Origin: Piliocolobus tephrosceles
Taxonomy: Eukaryota > Chordata > Mammalia > Primates > Cercopithecidae
Assembly: GCF_002776525.5 (NCBI RefSeq)
Contig: NC_045443.1
Location: forward strand, 43,255,747-43,319,746
Length of the DNA stretch: 64,000 nucleotides
Direction: 5' to 3'
The notes beneath the pieces are model-generated. The model had not been told where the DNA came from, searched no databases, and worked only from the letters and a program-made list of their open reading frames with translations. Each line of letters starts with the position of its first letter. The first letter of the stretch is position 1. The translations under genes and the position numbers were made by a program. Shown piece by piece: positions 1 through 14,200 of this stretch.

Positions 1-440
1 TTGCTCTTTGAGTTCTCCTTTGGACCAATTTTTAAACAAATTACTTGTTCCTTAATTAATAAGCTAACTCAATTTTTTGACGCATACTTTATTTGACTCA
101 TGATTTCATGCTTATAAAAATAGATTTATCTTGTGTTATTTAAAGTCTTTAATATATCTAAGTTCTCTTTAGACATAAGGGGTAATATAGAAATCTGGTT
201 TTATTTTCTTCAAAAGCTATGTATTTTTTCCTATCATTTATTAAGTAATCTTTATTTTTCCCCATTGATTTGAAAGACCACCTTTCTGGTATTATTTGGG
301 TCATTTATGCATTCACTACTATGATCTATTTATTTATTTGCACCCAATTCAAGTCTGTTTTAAGTGCTATGGCTTTATAATACATTTGGATAATTTGGCA
401 GGTTATTTTGATGTTGTACTGACTCTTCCAATGAGCAAAT
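1..440 (-). repeat. Old L1 fragment (ORF2 3' part, reverse orientation)
   Basis: The plus strand shows decayed text resembling the reverse complement of L1 ORF2, such as 'ccattgatttg...' and 'ctatggctttataat'. It is strongly diverged and continues beyond the left edge. Family not determined; an L1M-type relic is likely. Confidence 0.5.
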
Positions 441-621
441 TATTCTACCAACTTGGATTAGCCTAACATGTAAACTAATAAAAGATTTTTAAAAATTGAT
501 ATTCAAAAATTGGCCTAGTTATTTGGGCCTCATCCACCCTTTCCAAACTAGGCAAAACACAATTACAAACCTAGAAAGTAAGAAAACAGGGCATCTGAGC
601 TGCAAAATTATCATTAAGCCC

Positions 622-1197
622 CGTGATGGTTAATATTAAGTGTCAACTTGATTGGACTGAAGGATGCTGGTAAAGTATTGTTTCTGGGCGTGTCTGCAAG
701 GGTGTTGCCAGAGGAGATTGACATTTGAGTCAGTGGACTGGGAAAGGAAGACCCATCCTCAGTGTGGGTGGGCATCATCCAATAAGCTGCCAGCACGGCT
801 AGAACAAAGCAGGCGGAAGAAGATGGGCTAAGCTGGCTTGCTTAGTCTTCTGACTTTCATCTTTCTCCCGTGCTGGGTGCCTCCTTCCATTCCTCCTGCC
901 CTTGCACATCAGACTCCAGGTTCTTCAGCTTTTGGATTCTGGGACTTACACCAGTGGTTTGCCGGGGGCTCTCCAGCCTTTGGCCACAGACTGAAGGCTG
1001 CACTGTCAGCTTACCTGTTTTTGAGGCTTTTGGACTTGGACTTAGCTACTATCGGCTTCTTTTTTCCCCAGTTTACAGACGGCCTATTGTGAGACTTCGC
1101 CTTGTGATGGTGTGAGCCAACTCTCCCTAATAAACTCTCTTTCATATATACATATATCCTATTAGTTCTGTCCCTCTGGAGAGCCCTGACTAATACA
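622..1197 (+). mobile_element. ERVL-type solo LTR (MLT2-like)
   Basis: Begins (c/t)gTGATGGTTAATATTAAGTG and ends with CTGACTAATACA, the pattern of MLT2 LTRs. A poly(A) signal AATAAA occurs near the 3' end at about 1129. It is flanked by a 5-bp duplication AGCCC (617-621 and 1198-1202), so the ends are intact. No internal viral genes are present. It lies just past the probable 3' end of SLC38A1. Confidence 0.8.
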
Positions 1198-1489
1198 AGC
1201 CCACAGTTTATTCCATGGGAAAGGGCGAGAATAGTTCTTCCCTGGCAATTCTGTGTAAAAAAGGACGGAAGAGAACAGTATTAGCAAAGACTCGTGGAGG
1301 GAGAGTAGAAGGAAGAAGCCAGAACTATCAAAGGCATTGCAGGACTGGTCCTTTCGATTTGGAACAAAATCTGCTCAGATTCTCAATAGTCTTTTAACTT
1401 TTACCACTGCTTGAGTTTAAAAGTGATAATTACTCACTCACACCCTTTGCCCTTGGGGTTTTGATCAATTAAGAAGTAGGCATAGGAGG
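1198..1489. other. Short intergenic stretch, nothing recognised
   Basis: Between the ERVL LTR and the probable poly(A) site. No open frame of note and no repeat I recognise. The GT-rich stretch near 1430-1450 may serve poly(A) processing of SLC38A1. Confidence 0.5.
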
Positions 1490-1512
1490 CATGTAAGGAT
1501 AAAAATATCAGC

Positions 1513-1518
1513 TTTATT
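1513..1518 (-). terminator. Candidate distal poly(A) signal (AATAAA) of SLC38A1
   Basis: On the minus strand this reads CAGAATAAAGCTG. About 50-70 nt downstream (1430-1450) lies a GT-rich stretch, GGGTGTGAGTGAG, suitable as a downstream element. It sits where the repeat-poor segment ends and an LTR-bearing intergenic stretch begins. Confidence 0.55.
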
Positions 1519-4292
1519 CTGAATGAAGTTAGGTTGGAGAACATGACTTGGACTCCCGTGCCCCAGGTTTCTACTTTGAGTTTTGCATGTGTGCCACCGA
1601 GGCCCCGCAGAATGCGCTGCTGTCACCTGGGCAGGCCAGAGGAGTTCATCAAGGGGGTCTTCATCCCCAGCCACACCGTAAAAGACCCAGGCTATTCCTG
1701 TTCTAGCCCTGTCCACAAGAAGAACTTGGATAGCAGACTTTGGCCATCTTGCTGATCTGGTAAAGCCTTTCTAAGATGCTGGAGAGGAGCTGGTGATGGA
1801 TAAAGAAAAGACAAGAGGCTGCACTAGCTTTGACCCAATAGTTACTGAGAAAAGGAAGCGTTGATAGAATTTCCTATTTTATAGGTGGCAGCAATGTGGG
1901 TACAGGAAGATTCAACTCCTTCCTACAACATAGGGCAGAAATTTATACTTATAAAGATAAACTTGACTTAAAAAAGAAAATATTATGGTCAATCTACTCT
2001 GATTATGAAGAATGGAGAAATGTAGTATATGTTTCAGGCCAGATAGAGTTCTATCAGAAGTATTTTAAAAAATATTTATGTTAGGGTGCTTAAATATATA
2101 ACCTTCTATGATCTAGAACACTGACAAATGTGTACAACCCTTCTCCAGAAATCCTAAATAGTGTATATAGTACTCAACTGCCCCAGTTTAGTATTGCATT
2201 GCAAAAGAACAAGTACAAAATTTGTAAATATTTTTAGTTCACATTTTTTAATGTTTAAAAACTATGTTAACAGAGCAGTTATAGAAGAGAACTTCTTACA
2301 TTTCTTTATTTACACCACACCCTGAAAAAACCCCAGTTCTATTTGATTAACTATGAATAGCAAAGTTTTGTGACTTGTGACTCACTTAAATCACCCATCT
2401 GAAATTCATTTACAAGGTTTTTACATTAATAAAACAGTAGTGTGCTACATGTACCGGACTCAGATGAAGTCTAAGGTACACTGGACTCTAGAGAGTGGAT
2501 TACATACCAATGACCAAGATTCAAGTGTTTGGGGAAGAAATTACCTAAGACAGTCTATGTTGGCGTCAACACTAAAATAAAAGGCAAACATGCAGGACTT
2601 TCAAAGCGTGATTAGATAATGGTTCTTTGTTTTCTTTCCTTCAAATTTGTGCTCATAATTCATATTCAGGTTCCCTCTCCCCGCTTTCATAGATCCCAAA
2701 GTTTGAGAAACGCAGCAATTCAATTGTGAAAAAAAAACATTCTTCTCCCCAACTTCTGTTTTCATATGTACTATGTAGTGGTATCAGTGTTAACAATGGT
2801 AGATCATTATGAAGAAACAATTTGTCATTTTGGGTATATCTGTTTCTATATGACAAGGATTTGTGTCTAAATATTCCTTATTTGTATCTCAGAGGACTAT
2901 CTGTTAAATAATTGATCTTAATGCCAGCACAAGAAATCAAAGGAACTATTTCTCAGACATTTCTTTCTCTAAACAATTAAGTAGGGTTTTAGGTTCCAAG
3001 TTTACATTGAGAGAATTATGTTACCTGGGAGAGAATGTAAATTTTTCTAATTCCCAAACAAAACCACTAATATCTAGGAAACATTTATTGTTTATATGCA
3101 GATCCTAGAGACTTCTATTTCAGTGTGGATCAACAACTGCAAAAATATACAGCCTCCTATTTATTTACAATAATATTTACATACAAATGAAGTATTTCCT
3201 GCAATAAGCCTCAGCTGCATAGATTCTTCCTTTAAAAATGTAAATTCGAGCCTGTACACAGATGGGCCCAGTTTCATAGCCCTTCCTTAGATAAAAGCCT
3301 AAAGAAGAAAAATGTCTGCACCTTGTGAACTTTACATATTTTGCAAGAACTTTCTCTTTGAGATTTAGTGATAGCTGTTAGTTGTTAGACACCCTGCCTT
3401 CAGTTTGTACCTGAAAGCTTTATCTCGTTATAAATAATTCACTGTAATTTAGGGGAAGTATGTCCTGTTGCTCAAGGATTTTCAAACCTGCCATCCCCAA
3501 GGAAAATCATATATTAGTATTGCTAAATGATGGTCTGTATCTTCTTTGTTCTGAAGGTGACTAGATGTTTGCTGTGAATTTGAATGGGAGAATTATATTC
3601 TTAAAGTTTACACCCCCTCTAAGCCTAAAGCCATTTAAATTGATAAACTGAGAGAGACAAACAGGTTTTACTCTAAGGAATAAAATCCAATAACTGATCA
3701 TATTCCTGACCTCCCACCGACTCCAACTAAATGTGCCATAGTCCAACACCGTGCCCCACTGAATTGGAACTCACTATTTCATTCTTTTGAGAGCAGTTTG
3801 TAGCTCCTTAAGCAGAGCAGACCTTTCAGTAGAGAATTCGCTTTAAAAGGAGGACAGGATTATCATCACGCGATTAACACAAACACTGGAGAACTTACTT
3901 CTGACAAATTTAGTATTTCTTCTAAGTCTGCATTTACAAAGGGTCTTTTCTTTTAATTTCTTTCACAACTGCCCCGCCCCCACTAAAGCCTCACTTTCAT
4001 TTCCTCACAGCTTTAAAAAATAAAATATTATCACTCCTCAGCCCGAGGTAACACCGAGTACAGGCAGCCTGTGTTTAGGGATGTGCACCTGCACTGGTAT
4101 TTTCAACGAGAGGGGGATGACCAGGTGGCATCCCTGGATTCACTCGCTTTCTTGCCATTGCAGAGACCCCTGCCGCCAGGCTCCTTTCATCCCCTCCCTA
4201 AAGCCTTGCTCCTGTATCTTGCACCATGAGTCCTAGGAATCATCTTGTGAGGTAGGACAAATGGGAAGTAAAAGGGAGACTCATTGACTTAG

Positions 4293-4461
4293 GGTGGTTC
4301 TCAAACTTGATGCACTTTCGAATCATCTGCTGAGTCCCTCCCTGAGAGCTTCTGACTTCACCGTGTCTGGGAGGGGGCCGAGAATCTGCATTCTAATGAG
4401 GTCCCCGGTGATGCTAATGCTACTGGTCCAGGGGCCACACTTTGAGAACCACTGGCTTAGA
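4293..4461 (+). repeat. MER5A-like hAT DNA transposon relic in the 3' UTR
   Basis: Starts near GTGGTTCTCAAACTTGATG and ends CACTTTGAGAACCACTGG, so the inverted termini GGTTCTCAAA / TTTGAGAACC are visible. The interior 'ctgctactggtccagggg' matches the MER5A pattern. It would be transcribed as part of the SLC38A1 3' UTR, in antisense. Confidence 0.8.
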
Positions 4462-7400
4462 GGCATGAATCAAGCTCCAAAAAGCAGTCAGTTCCAGGGT
4501 AACAGTCTTAGGTGCTCTCCGAAACACTGAGGAATCTTACCACAACCCTGTGTCCACCATAAGCCCTATCGCCATCACCCATCTGGGTGCTGCTTTTTCT
4601 CAACAGGGTCTGTACCTGTAAAAAAGGAAAGTGGGTGGAGAGGTTTTTTTTTTTTTTTCTTTTTCTTTTTTCTTGTTTTCTAACCTCCCAGCTGATTCCT
4701 GGAGAGTCAAAACATGGTTACTAGCACTAAAAACATTAAAAGTGCTGTGCGCTGGCCTCAATGACTGGTACATGGGAGAAGCTGTGCAGCAGCATCCTTT
4801 TCTGTGGTGGCCAGGGCAGGATATGGGCCATAGGAGCCAAAAGTCAGACAAGCAGAAGAAGGCAGACCATGCCTGAACCCTCCGGACAACAGCAGAGGTA
4901 GCAGCTGACAGATGTCCCTGGAGGTTTCTGACCCATGAGAGGCCCCTTCACCCTCCTTCACCCTCCTCCTACCATCAGGCTCTCTGGCAGTTATGGACTT
5001 ATTCCTCCCCATTTTTGCTGGACACCATGTTTCAGGCCACTCTGGTCACCTGTAGTCCGGTGGCATCTCTACCCCCACTGTTCAGTAGGTGGGATGTGGC
5101 TGGGATGGATAGTCCAGATTCTACTAACAGGCAACTCTGAACAAACACCCTCCCTGGAAACAATATTATATTTGATGGTTAGATTCTTTAGCAAACCTAT
5201 TACATTATTCGATTTCAGCTAAACTATAGGTTTGATCATCTTTTTCAACTGCTCTAGGGGCTTAACCACCTTGGATAACGTGGTCTCTAAAGGAAAATAC
5301 ATTCCAGGTTGCAAACAATCAACTGACAACCTTTGGAATATGATCTCCTTATATATTGGGGCTCCCTGTGCCTAAACAGAGTAGGTTTCCCTCCTGTGCA
5401 TATTTCAACAGCCCCACTTCCAATAAGTAACATTAAGTAAATTAGGAATTGACAGTATTCTGTGTTACAATAACTAGAGAACAGTTCTAAATCCAAAGTG
5501 TGAAACTGGCACTGTTCACTAGTATAGAGATCCTACCTACCAAAGGAAAACGTGCTGCTCCCCATGGCTAAGGTATAGTATTCTTTAATCTACTAATTTA
5601 GCAGAAAAACTTCCAGAGCACTTGACTGTGCTGTTTAAATTCGACCTAACATCTGTGATACATGTATTTTTGGCTACCAATTCACTATTCTGAACATTCT
5701 GAACAAGAATAAGAGCAGTACACTTTACAGCTAATCCCACACAAAGGATGTAACTAATCATTGATATTTGACAAATTACAGTAGGTCTATTATATTCAGT
5801 CAACAACAAATTTAGATAAACATACAAAGGTTTTTAAAAATATGTGTGGCATCACATACAGCAACAACAGTGTGCCTCCTCTAAACAAATCTATTTTAAA
5901 TAAATATTCCTTGTATTGACACATGAAACCCAGAGGCCCAAAAATATCCTACACATCCCAGTTAATGATAATGTTCTAAATTGACTTTGTGAGTGTAAAA
6001 TGAAATGCTATAAAGTAACGAAGAAAATAGAAAGTAGCATAATATAGCTTGTGAACTAAATTATGTATTTTTAAAGGTAAGGTCATCCCACTTCCTGGCT
6101 ATTTCATTACTGGTGCTCTAGACAAGCTCCCAAGAACCGACTGAATCTTGGCTTGTTCTGTTTCTGTCATTGCTAATATAATATGGAAAACATTGCTGAA
6201 AAGGACAGAGATGACCATAGATATGGCTAGGGTAGGTATTCATATCTAGATATCTGAACTCTGACCTAATGTGGATATGATTCTGTAGCATTATATTAAA
6301 AGCTATGATGATGCAATGCAGGAAATAACCTTTCATTCTCCCCCCAAGAGGATCACGACAAGTGCTTCAATGCCTGCCGTATCTATGGGACATTAGTGTG
6401 ATTCTCAGTGAGAGTGAAGGCCTTTGGGGATTTGAGTCAGGAAGAGAATATGGCTAAGTGCCTGGAAACTCTGCAAACAGTCTGCAGTTAGATTCTACTT
6501 ATCTCTGGATAAGAAATCTGTGCTCAGTGAACTTATGTGTTTGGAAAATTCAACCAGAATATAGAGGAAACATAAGTCCTGTTTCAAGAGACCAGCTCAC
6601 GGAGCATGCACATTTCTCACCATATGCAAGCTATGGACAATTCAATCACAGGGCATGGCCCCACTTAGGGGAGTGCAGTTCTGGGTTTCCTTGCTATCCC
6701 TATTCCTTTTTCAGCTACAAACTCTCCTCTCTTTCAGTCTCTTCAGTTTCCTCGTGCTCCCTTTAGGAGAGGGACTAGGGTAAGAGTACCAGGCAACTCT
6801 GTCCTCCTGCATGGACAGCAATGGAGATGGGCAGTAATGGCACAGTCCTTGGTTGGGGAAGAGAAGAGGAGACAGCACAGACACGGAGACCCCCTTGTCT
6901 TCCTCGTCTGGGGGAAGGAAGGTACTCAGTGATTCTGTCAGAAGCTCTTCACAAAGACTATCTCTGAGGGTTTTTTTTTTTTTTTTTTCCCACAAGACTA
7001 GATGGAGAATTAATGAAGAAGAAATGGAAATGAGGCTTATTTAAGGTACAAAATCTTGTATTTGTAATAACCTAGATTTATAGATATAAAACAAGTCTTC
7101 TAAAGACTTCCCTAAAGTACTCAATATAAAACAGGAGTTACTTATCCTAGATCATCCTTAGTTAGGTACACATGATTCTCTGTGCAACTAGCTGGTGGAC
7201 ATGAATAAAAGCTGCTGGGCCTGTAATGTACTAAAACATTTTTCTCCCTTCAGCGAGACAGGGTTGAAGGCTAAACGCATCAGAGTAGTATTTTCTTAGG
7301 CATTTTGGACAATCATTTTGCAGTGGGTTCCACAGGTTTTCCCCAGCGAAAGTTGACTCAGACCAGAGTAACTCTGACACAAGTTGCCAAGAGGGAAACA

Positions 7401-8150
7401 ATACTTCATTTGCTAGATTACCCAAATGTGTAGCTTCATTTAATTACCAAGGTAAGAATCCTCCCCAACCACTTTTCAGCTGAGAACACTTGCCAGAGAA
7501 TGTCTCCGGATGGGAATGGATGTGGTACCAGCTAGTCCACTGGACTACCCGAGCTCAGCTGCCAGGCGATCAGAGCCACCTCAAATATTGGGCATGCTCT
7601 GATTCAGCAGTGGCAGTGCCCTATAACTTTCAGATGATTATCTCTGTGTGCTATGTTAACCAAAATAGGCAAATTATTTACGAAACCATTTTTTTTCTGT
7701 AAAGCAAAATAAATATATACAATTCAAGATTCTTTTCTAAAAAGGTACAGATAGTGTGAGCTGAACATCAGTAGGAAAATTATTTCAGAATCTGGATGTA
7801 TAATAAATAAACATGATTGCATATCATGTTTCCAAAGTTCTAAGAGACCGGGAAGCCACAAAACATAGAGTTAGACGGGTAAAAAATGACTGTGAAAAGT
7901 ACTGGGAAATATGATTGTATGAAAATTGAAAAAAAAAATTAACAATCCCTAAATTGATCCCAAATCTTGGAGGGACATGAAGCATTATAGAAACACGTCT
8001 CTGTTTTGCAACCAAAGTATTATTCCATTTTAAGTATTCTGTACATTTCTGTTTGCTTCTGTAAACTTGCAGAATAAGTGATGAGAGATTGCTGATGTGT
8101 GGGGACTTGACTGAGCAGACAACAGGGCTGTTTCTTTTTCTTGGCGGGTC

Positions 8151-8252
8151 TCAGTGGCCTTCGTCGCCACTCGATGAGCAGGCCCAGTCATAGATGACCA
8201 AGGGAATGCTGACCAAGGAGAACAACACCCCCAGGCCCAAGAAAAGGGCAGC
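8151..8252 (-). CDS. SLC38A1: SLC38A1 last coding exon (residues 455-487 and stop)
   Basis: The coding part of the terminal exon follows acceptor CTTGCTCCAG. It encodes AALFLGLGVLFSLVSIPLVI, the last membrane helix, then YDWACSSSGDEGH and TGA (8153-8151). The C-terminal Gly in SSSGDEGH is Ser in the human protein as I remember it. The exon runs on into the 3' UTR without interruption. Confidence 0.96.
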   Translation of the reverse strand, partial: AALFLGLGVLFSLVSIPLVIYDWACSSSGDEGH

Positions 8253-11200
8253 CTGGAGCAAGAGAAAGGCAAGGGTTATTTTCAGTGCAGCAAAAATTTT
8301 CCACATGTTCCTGGGGGAAAAAAAATAGAATGGTTTTCCCTCTCCCTTTGTGTCCCCTGGTATTCAGAGTTTGTCACAACCATGGCTGAACTGTGAGAAT
8401 CTTTCTAAAATTGTATGAATCTGATTCTGCAAGGATGGGAAAATAGAAAAAAAAAAAAAAAAAAACAAGCTAAGCAGAGTAGTCCTCTATGTCCCATTCT
8501 TTGACTTCATGGTCACCTCAAGTGTATGTATCCATTCTACAAATGACTGGGTATCCTGGGCTTCTCTCAAACTAATATTACAACCAAAGGGAAAAAAAAG
8601 GCCTTAGAAAATATCCAGGTCATTTTGTTATTCATTACCTACCAACCTAGCTTATCACTGGCAAGCAAACATTTCTGTTTGAAACAGTGGAAAAAAACAT
8701 ACGAAAGCAAAATAGATTTAAGTGAAATAGGAAACAGATGTCAAAAACTAAGTTACCTGAAGGGCTGATGAAGGCCATAGGTGGACAGATGATGATATGG
8801 TTTGGTGTGTCCCTACCCAAATCTCATCTTGAATTTTAGCTCCCATAATTCCCACGTCATAGGAGTGACCCGGTGGGAGGTAATTGAGTCCTGGGGGCGG
8901 ATCTTTCCCATGCTGTGCTCGTGATAGTGAATACATCTCATGAGATCTGTTGGTTTTATAAAAGAGAGTTCCCCTGAACATGCTCTCTGCCTGCCACCAT
9001 GTAAAATGTGCCTTTGCTCCTTGTTTGCCCTCCACTATGATTGTGAGGCCTCCCCAGTCATGTGGAATTGTGAATCAATTAAACCTCTTTCCTTTATAAA
9101 CTACCCTGTCTCAGGTATTTTTTTTAATTATACTTTAAGTTCTAGGGTACATGTGCATAACGTGCAGGTTTGTTACATAGATATACATGTGCCATGTTGG
9201 TTTGCTGCACCCATCAACTTGTAATTTACATTAGGTATTTCTTCTAATGCTATCCCTCCCCAAGCCCCCTACCGTATGACAGGCCCTGGTGTGTGACGTT
9301 CCCTGTCCTGTGTCCATGTGTTCTTGTTGCTCAACTCCCACCTATGAGTGAAAACATGCAGTGTTTGGTTTTCTGTCCTTGTGATAGTTTGCTTGGAATG
9401 ATGGTTTCCAGCTTCATCCATGTACCTTCAAAGGACATGAGTTCATCCTTTTTTTATGGCTGCATGCTATTCCATGGTGTACATATGTCACATTTTCTTA
9501 ATCCAGTCTATCATTGATGGACATCTGGGTTGGTTCCAAGTCTTTGCTATTGTGAATAGTGCCACAATAAACATACGTGTGCATGTGCCTTTATAGTAGC
9601 ATGATTTATAATCCTTTGGGTATATACCCAGTAATGCGATGGCTGGGTCAAATGGTATTTCTAGTTCTGGATCCTTGAGCAATCGCCACACTGTTTTCCA
9701 CAATGGTTGAACTAGTTTACAGTCCCACCGACAGTGAAAAAGTGTTCCTATTTCTCCACATCCTCTCCAGCCTCTGTTGTCTCCTGACATTTTAATGATC
9801 GCCATTCTAACTGGTGTGAGATGGTATCTCATTGTGGTTTTGATTTGCATTTCTCTGATGACCAGTGACGATGAGTATTTTTTCACATCTCTGTTGGCTG
9901 CAAAAATGTCTTCTTTTCAGAAGTGTCTGTTCATATCCAATGCCCACTTTTTGATGGGGCTGTTTTTTTCTTGTAAATTTGTTTAAGTTCTTTGTAGATT
10001 CTGGATATTAGCCCTTTGTCAGGTGGGTAGACTGCAAAGATTTGCTCCCATTCTGTAGGTTGCCTGTTCACTCTGATGGTAGTTTCTTTTGCTGTGCAGA
10101 AGCTCTTTAGTTTAATGAGATCCCATTTGTCTATTTTGGCTTTTGTTGCCATTGCTTTTTGTGTTTTAGCAATGATGTCCTTGCCCATGTCTGTGTCCTG
10201 AATGGTATTGCCTAGGTTTTCTTCTAGGGTTTTTATGGTTTTAGGTCTAACATTTAAGTCTTTAATCCATCTGGAATTAATTTTTGTATAAGGTGTAAGG
10301 AAGGGATCCAGTTTCAGCTTTCTACAAATGGCTAGCCAGTTTTCCCAGCACCATTTATTAAATAGGGAACACTTCCCCCATTGCTTGTTTTTGTTAGGTT
10401 TGTCAAAGCTCAGATGGTTGTAGATGTGTGGCGTTAATTCTGAGGCCTCTGTTCTGTTCCATTGGTCCATATATCTGTTTTGGTACCAGTACCATGCTGT
10501 TTTGGTTACTGTAGCCTTATTGTATAGTTTGAAGTCAGGTGGCATGATGCCTCCAGCTTGTTCTTTTTGCATAGGATTGTCTTGACTATGTGAGCTCTTT
10601 TTTGGTTCCATATGAACTTTAAAGTAGTTTTTTCCAATTCTGTGAAGAAAGTCAGTGGTAGCTTGATGAGGATAGCATTGAATCTATAAATTACCTTAGG
10701 AAGTATGGCCCTTTATATGATATTAATTCTTCCTATCGATGAGCATGGAATGTTCTTTTTTTTGTGTGTGTGTGTCCTCTTTTATTTCATTGAGCAGTGG
10801 TTTGTAGTTCTCCTTGAAGAGGTCCTTCACATCCCTTGTAAGTTGGATTCCTAGGTATTTTATTCCCTTTAGAGTAAATGTGATTGAGATTTCACTCATG
10901 ATTTGGCTGTTTGTCTATTATTGGTGTATAGGAATGCTTGTAATTTTTGCACTTTCATTTTGTATCCTGAGACTTTGCTGAAGTTCCTTATCAGTTTAAG
11001 GAGATTTTGGGCTGAGATGATGGGGTTTTCTAAATATACAATCAGGTCATCTGCAAACAGAGACAATTTGACTTCCTCTTTTCCTAACTGAATGCCCTTT
11101 TTTTCTTTCTTGTGCCTGATTGCCCTAGCCAGAAGTTCCAACACTATGTTGAATAAGAGTGGTGACAGAGGGCATCCTGTCTTGTGACGGTTTTCAGAGG

Positions 11201-14200
11201 GAATGCTTCTAGTTTGTGCCCATTCAGTATGATATTGGCTGTGGGTTTGTCATAAATAGCTCTTTATTATTTTGAGATATGTTCCATCAATACCTAGCTT
11301 ATTGAGAATTTTTAGCATGAAGGACTGTTGAATTTTGTCAAAGGCCTTTTCTGCATCTATTGAGATAATCATGTGGTTTTTGTCATTGGTTCTGTTTATG
11401 TGATGGATTACATTTATTGATTTGCATATGTTGAACCCGTCTGCATCCCAGGGATGAAGCTGACTTGATCATGGTGGATAAGCATTTTGATGTGCTGCTG
11501 GATTTGGTTGGCCAGTATTTTATTGAAGATTTTTGCATCAATGTTCCTGAGGGATATTGGCCTAAAATTATCTTTTTTTGTTGTGTCTCTACCCGGCTTT
11601 GATAACAGGATGATGCTAGCCTAATAAAACGAGTTAGGGAGGATTCCTTCTTTTCTACTGATTGAAATAGTTTCAGGAGGACTCGTGCCAGCTCCTCTTT
11701 GTACGTCTGATAGAATTCGGCTGTGAATCCTTCTGGTCCTGGACTTTTTTTTTGGTTGGTAGGCTATTATTTACTACCTCCACTTCAGAACCTGTTATTG
11801 ATCTATTCAGATATTCAACTTCTTCCTGGTTTAGTCTTGGGAGGGTGTACGTGCCCAGGAATTTATACATTTCTTCTGGATTTTCTAGTTTATTTGCGTA
11901 GAGGTGTTTATATTATTCTCTGATGGTAGTTTGTATTTCTGTGGGATCGATGGTGATATCCCTTTATCATTTTTTATTGTGTCTATTTGATTCTTGTCTG
12001 TTTTCTTCTTTATTAGTCTTGCTAGCAGTCTATCTATTTTGTTGATCTTTTCAAAAAACCAGCTCCTGGATTAACTGATGTTTTGAAGGATTTTTTTTTT
12101 GTGTGTGTGTGTCTCTACCTCCTTCAATTCTGCTCCGATCTAAGTTATTTCTTACCTTCTGCTAGCTTTCGAATGTTTTTGCTCTTGCTTCTCTAGTTCT
12201 TTTAATTGTGATGTTAGGGTGTTGATTTTAGATCTTCCTTGCTTTCTCTTGTGGGCATTTAGTGCTATAAATTTGCCTGTACACACTGCTTTAAATATGT
12301 CCCAGAGATTCTGGTATGTTGTATCTTTGTTCTCTTTGGTTTCAAAGAACATCTTTATTAATGCCTTCATTTCATTATTTACCCAGTAGTCATTCAGGAG
12401 CAGGTTGTTCAGTTTCCAGTTTCAGTGAGTTTCTTAATCCTGAGTTCTAATTTGATTGCACTATGTCTGAGAGACAGCTTTTTGTGATTTCTGTTCTTTT
12501 TAAATTTGCTGAGTATTTTACTACCAATTATGTGGCCAATTTTAGAATAAGTGCAGTGTGGTGCTGAGAATAATATATATTCTGTTGATTTGGGGTGGAG
12601 TGTTCTGTAGATGTCTATTAGGTCTGCTTGGTGCAGAGCCGAGTTCAAGTACTGGATATCCTCCATAACCTTCTGTCTCGTTGATCTGTCTAATATTGAC
12701 AGTGGGGTGTTAAAGTCTCCCATTATTATTGTGTGGGAATCTAAGTCTCTTTGTAGGTCTCTAAGGACTTGCTATATGAATCTGGGTGCTCCTGTATTGA
12801 GTGCATATATATTTAGAATAGTTAGCTCTTCTTGGTGAATTGATCCCTTTACCACTAAGTAGTGGCCCTCTTTATCTCTTTTGATCTTTGTTGGTTTAAA
12901 GTCTGGTTTATCAGAGATGATAAACCAGGATGGCAACTCCCGTTTTTTTCTTTTTTCTTTTCTTCTTCTTTTTTTTTTTTTTGCTTTCCATTTGCTTGGT
13001 CGATCTTCCTCCATCCATTTATTTTGAGCCTATGTGCGTCTTTGCATGTGAGATGTGTCTCCTCAATACAGCACACTGATGGTTCTTGACTCTTTATCAA
13101 ATTTGTCAACCTGTGTCTTTTAATTGGGGTATTTAGCTCATTTACACTTAAGGTTAATATTGTTGTGTTTGAATTTGATCCTGTCATTATGCTGTTAGTT
13201 GTTTTTTTTGCTCGTTAGTTGATGCGGTTTTTTTCATAGCATCACTAGTCTTTACCATTTGGCATGTTTTTGCAGTGGCTGGTACTGCTTGGTCCTTTCC
13301 ATGTTTAGTGCTTCCTTCAGGAGCTTTTGTAAGGCAGGCCTGGTGGTGACACAATCTCTCAGCATTTGCTTGTCTGTAAAGGATTTTATTTCTCCTTCAC
13401 CTATGAAGCTTAGTTTGGCTGGATATGAGATTCTGCGTTGAAAATTCTTTTCGTTAAGAATATTGGCCCCCACTCTCTTCTGGCTTGTAGGGTTTCTGCC
13501 GAGAGATCTGCTGTTAGTCTAATGGGCTTCCCTTTGTGGGTAACCCTACCTTTCTCTCTGGCTGCCCTTAACATTTTTTCCTTCGTTTCAACCTTGGTGA
13601 ATCTGACAATTATGTGTCTTGGGGCTGCTCTTCTCGAGGAGTATCATGGTGTTCTTTGTATTTCCTGAATTTGAATATTGGCCTGCCTTGCTAGGTTGGG
13701 GAAGTTCTCCTGGATAGTATCCTGAAGAGTGTTTTCTAACTTGGATCCATTCTCTCTGTCACTTTCAGGAACACCAATCAAACGTATATTTGGTCTTTTC
13801 ACATAGTCCCATATTTCTTGGAGGGTTTGTTCATTTCTTTTCACTCTTTTTTCTCTAAACTTCTCTTCTAGCTTTATTTCATTAATTTGATCTTCAATCA
13901 CTGATACCCTTTCTTCCACCTGATCAAATCGGCTATTGAAGCTTGTGCATGGGTCATGATGTTCTCGTGCTGTAGTTTTAAGCTTCATCAGGTCATCTGA
14001 GGTCTTCTCTACGCTGTTTATTCTGGTTAGCCATTGATCTAACCTTTTTTCATGGTTTTTAGCTTCCTTGCAATGGGTTAGAACATCCTCCTTTAGCTCG
14101 GAGAAGTTTGTTATTACCAACTTTCTGAAGCCTACTTCTGTCAACTCATCAAACTCATTCTTCATTCAGTATTGTTTCCTTATTGGTGAGGAACTGCGAT

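Larger units (their letters stand above)
1490..8150 (-). other. SLC38A1: Probable SLC38A1 3' untranslated region (about 6.6 kb)
   Basis: From the stop codon leftward there is no recognisable gene. The stretch is unusually poor in Alu and L1 compared with the rest of the window, as expected for a long conserved 3' UTR. The only clear repeat is a MER5A-like copy at 4293-4461. Minus-strand AATAAA hexamers occur at 1513-1518, 2305-2310 and 3084-3089, with others in AT-rich tracts, so shorter isoforms are possible. The extent is inferred from repeat depletion and signals, not from transcript data. Confidence 0.6.
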
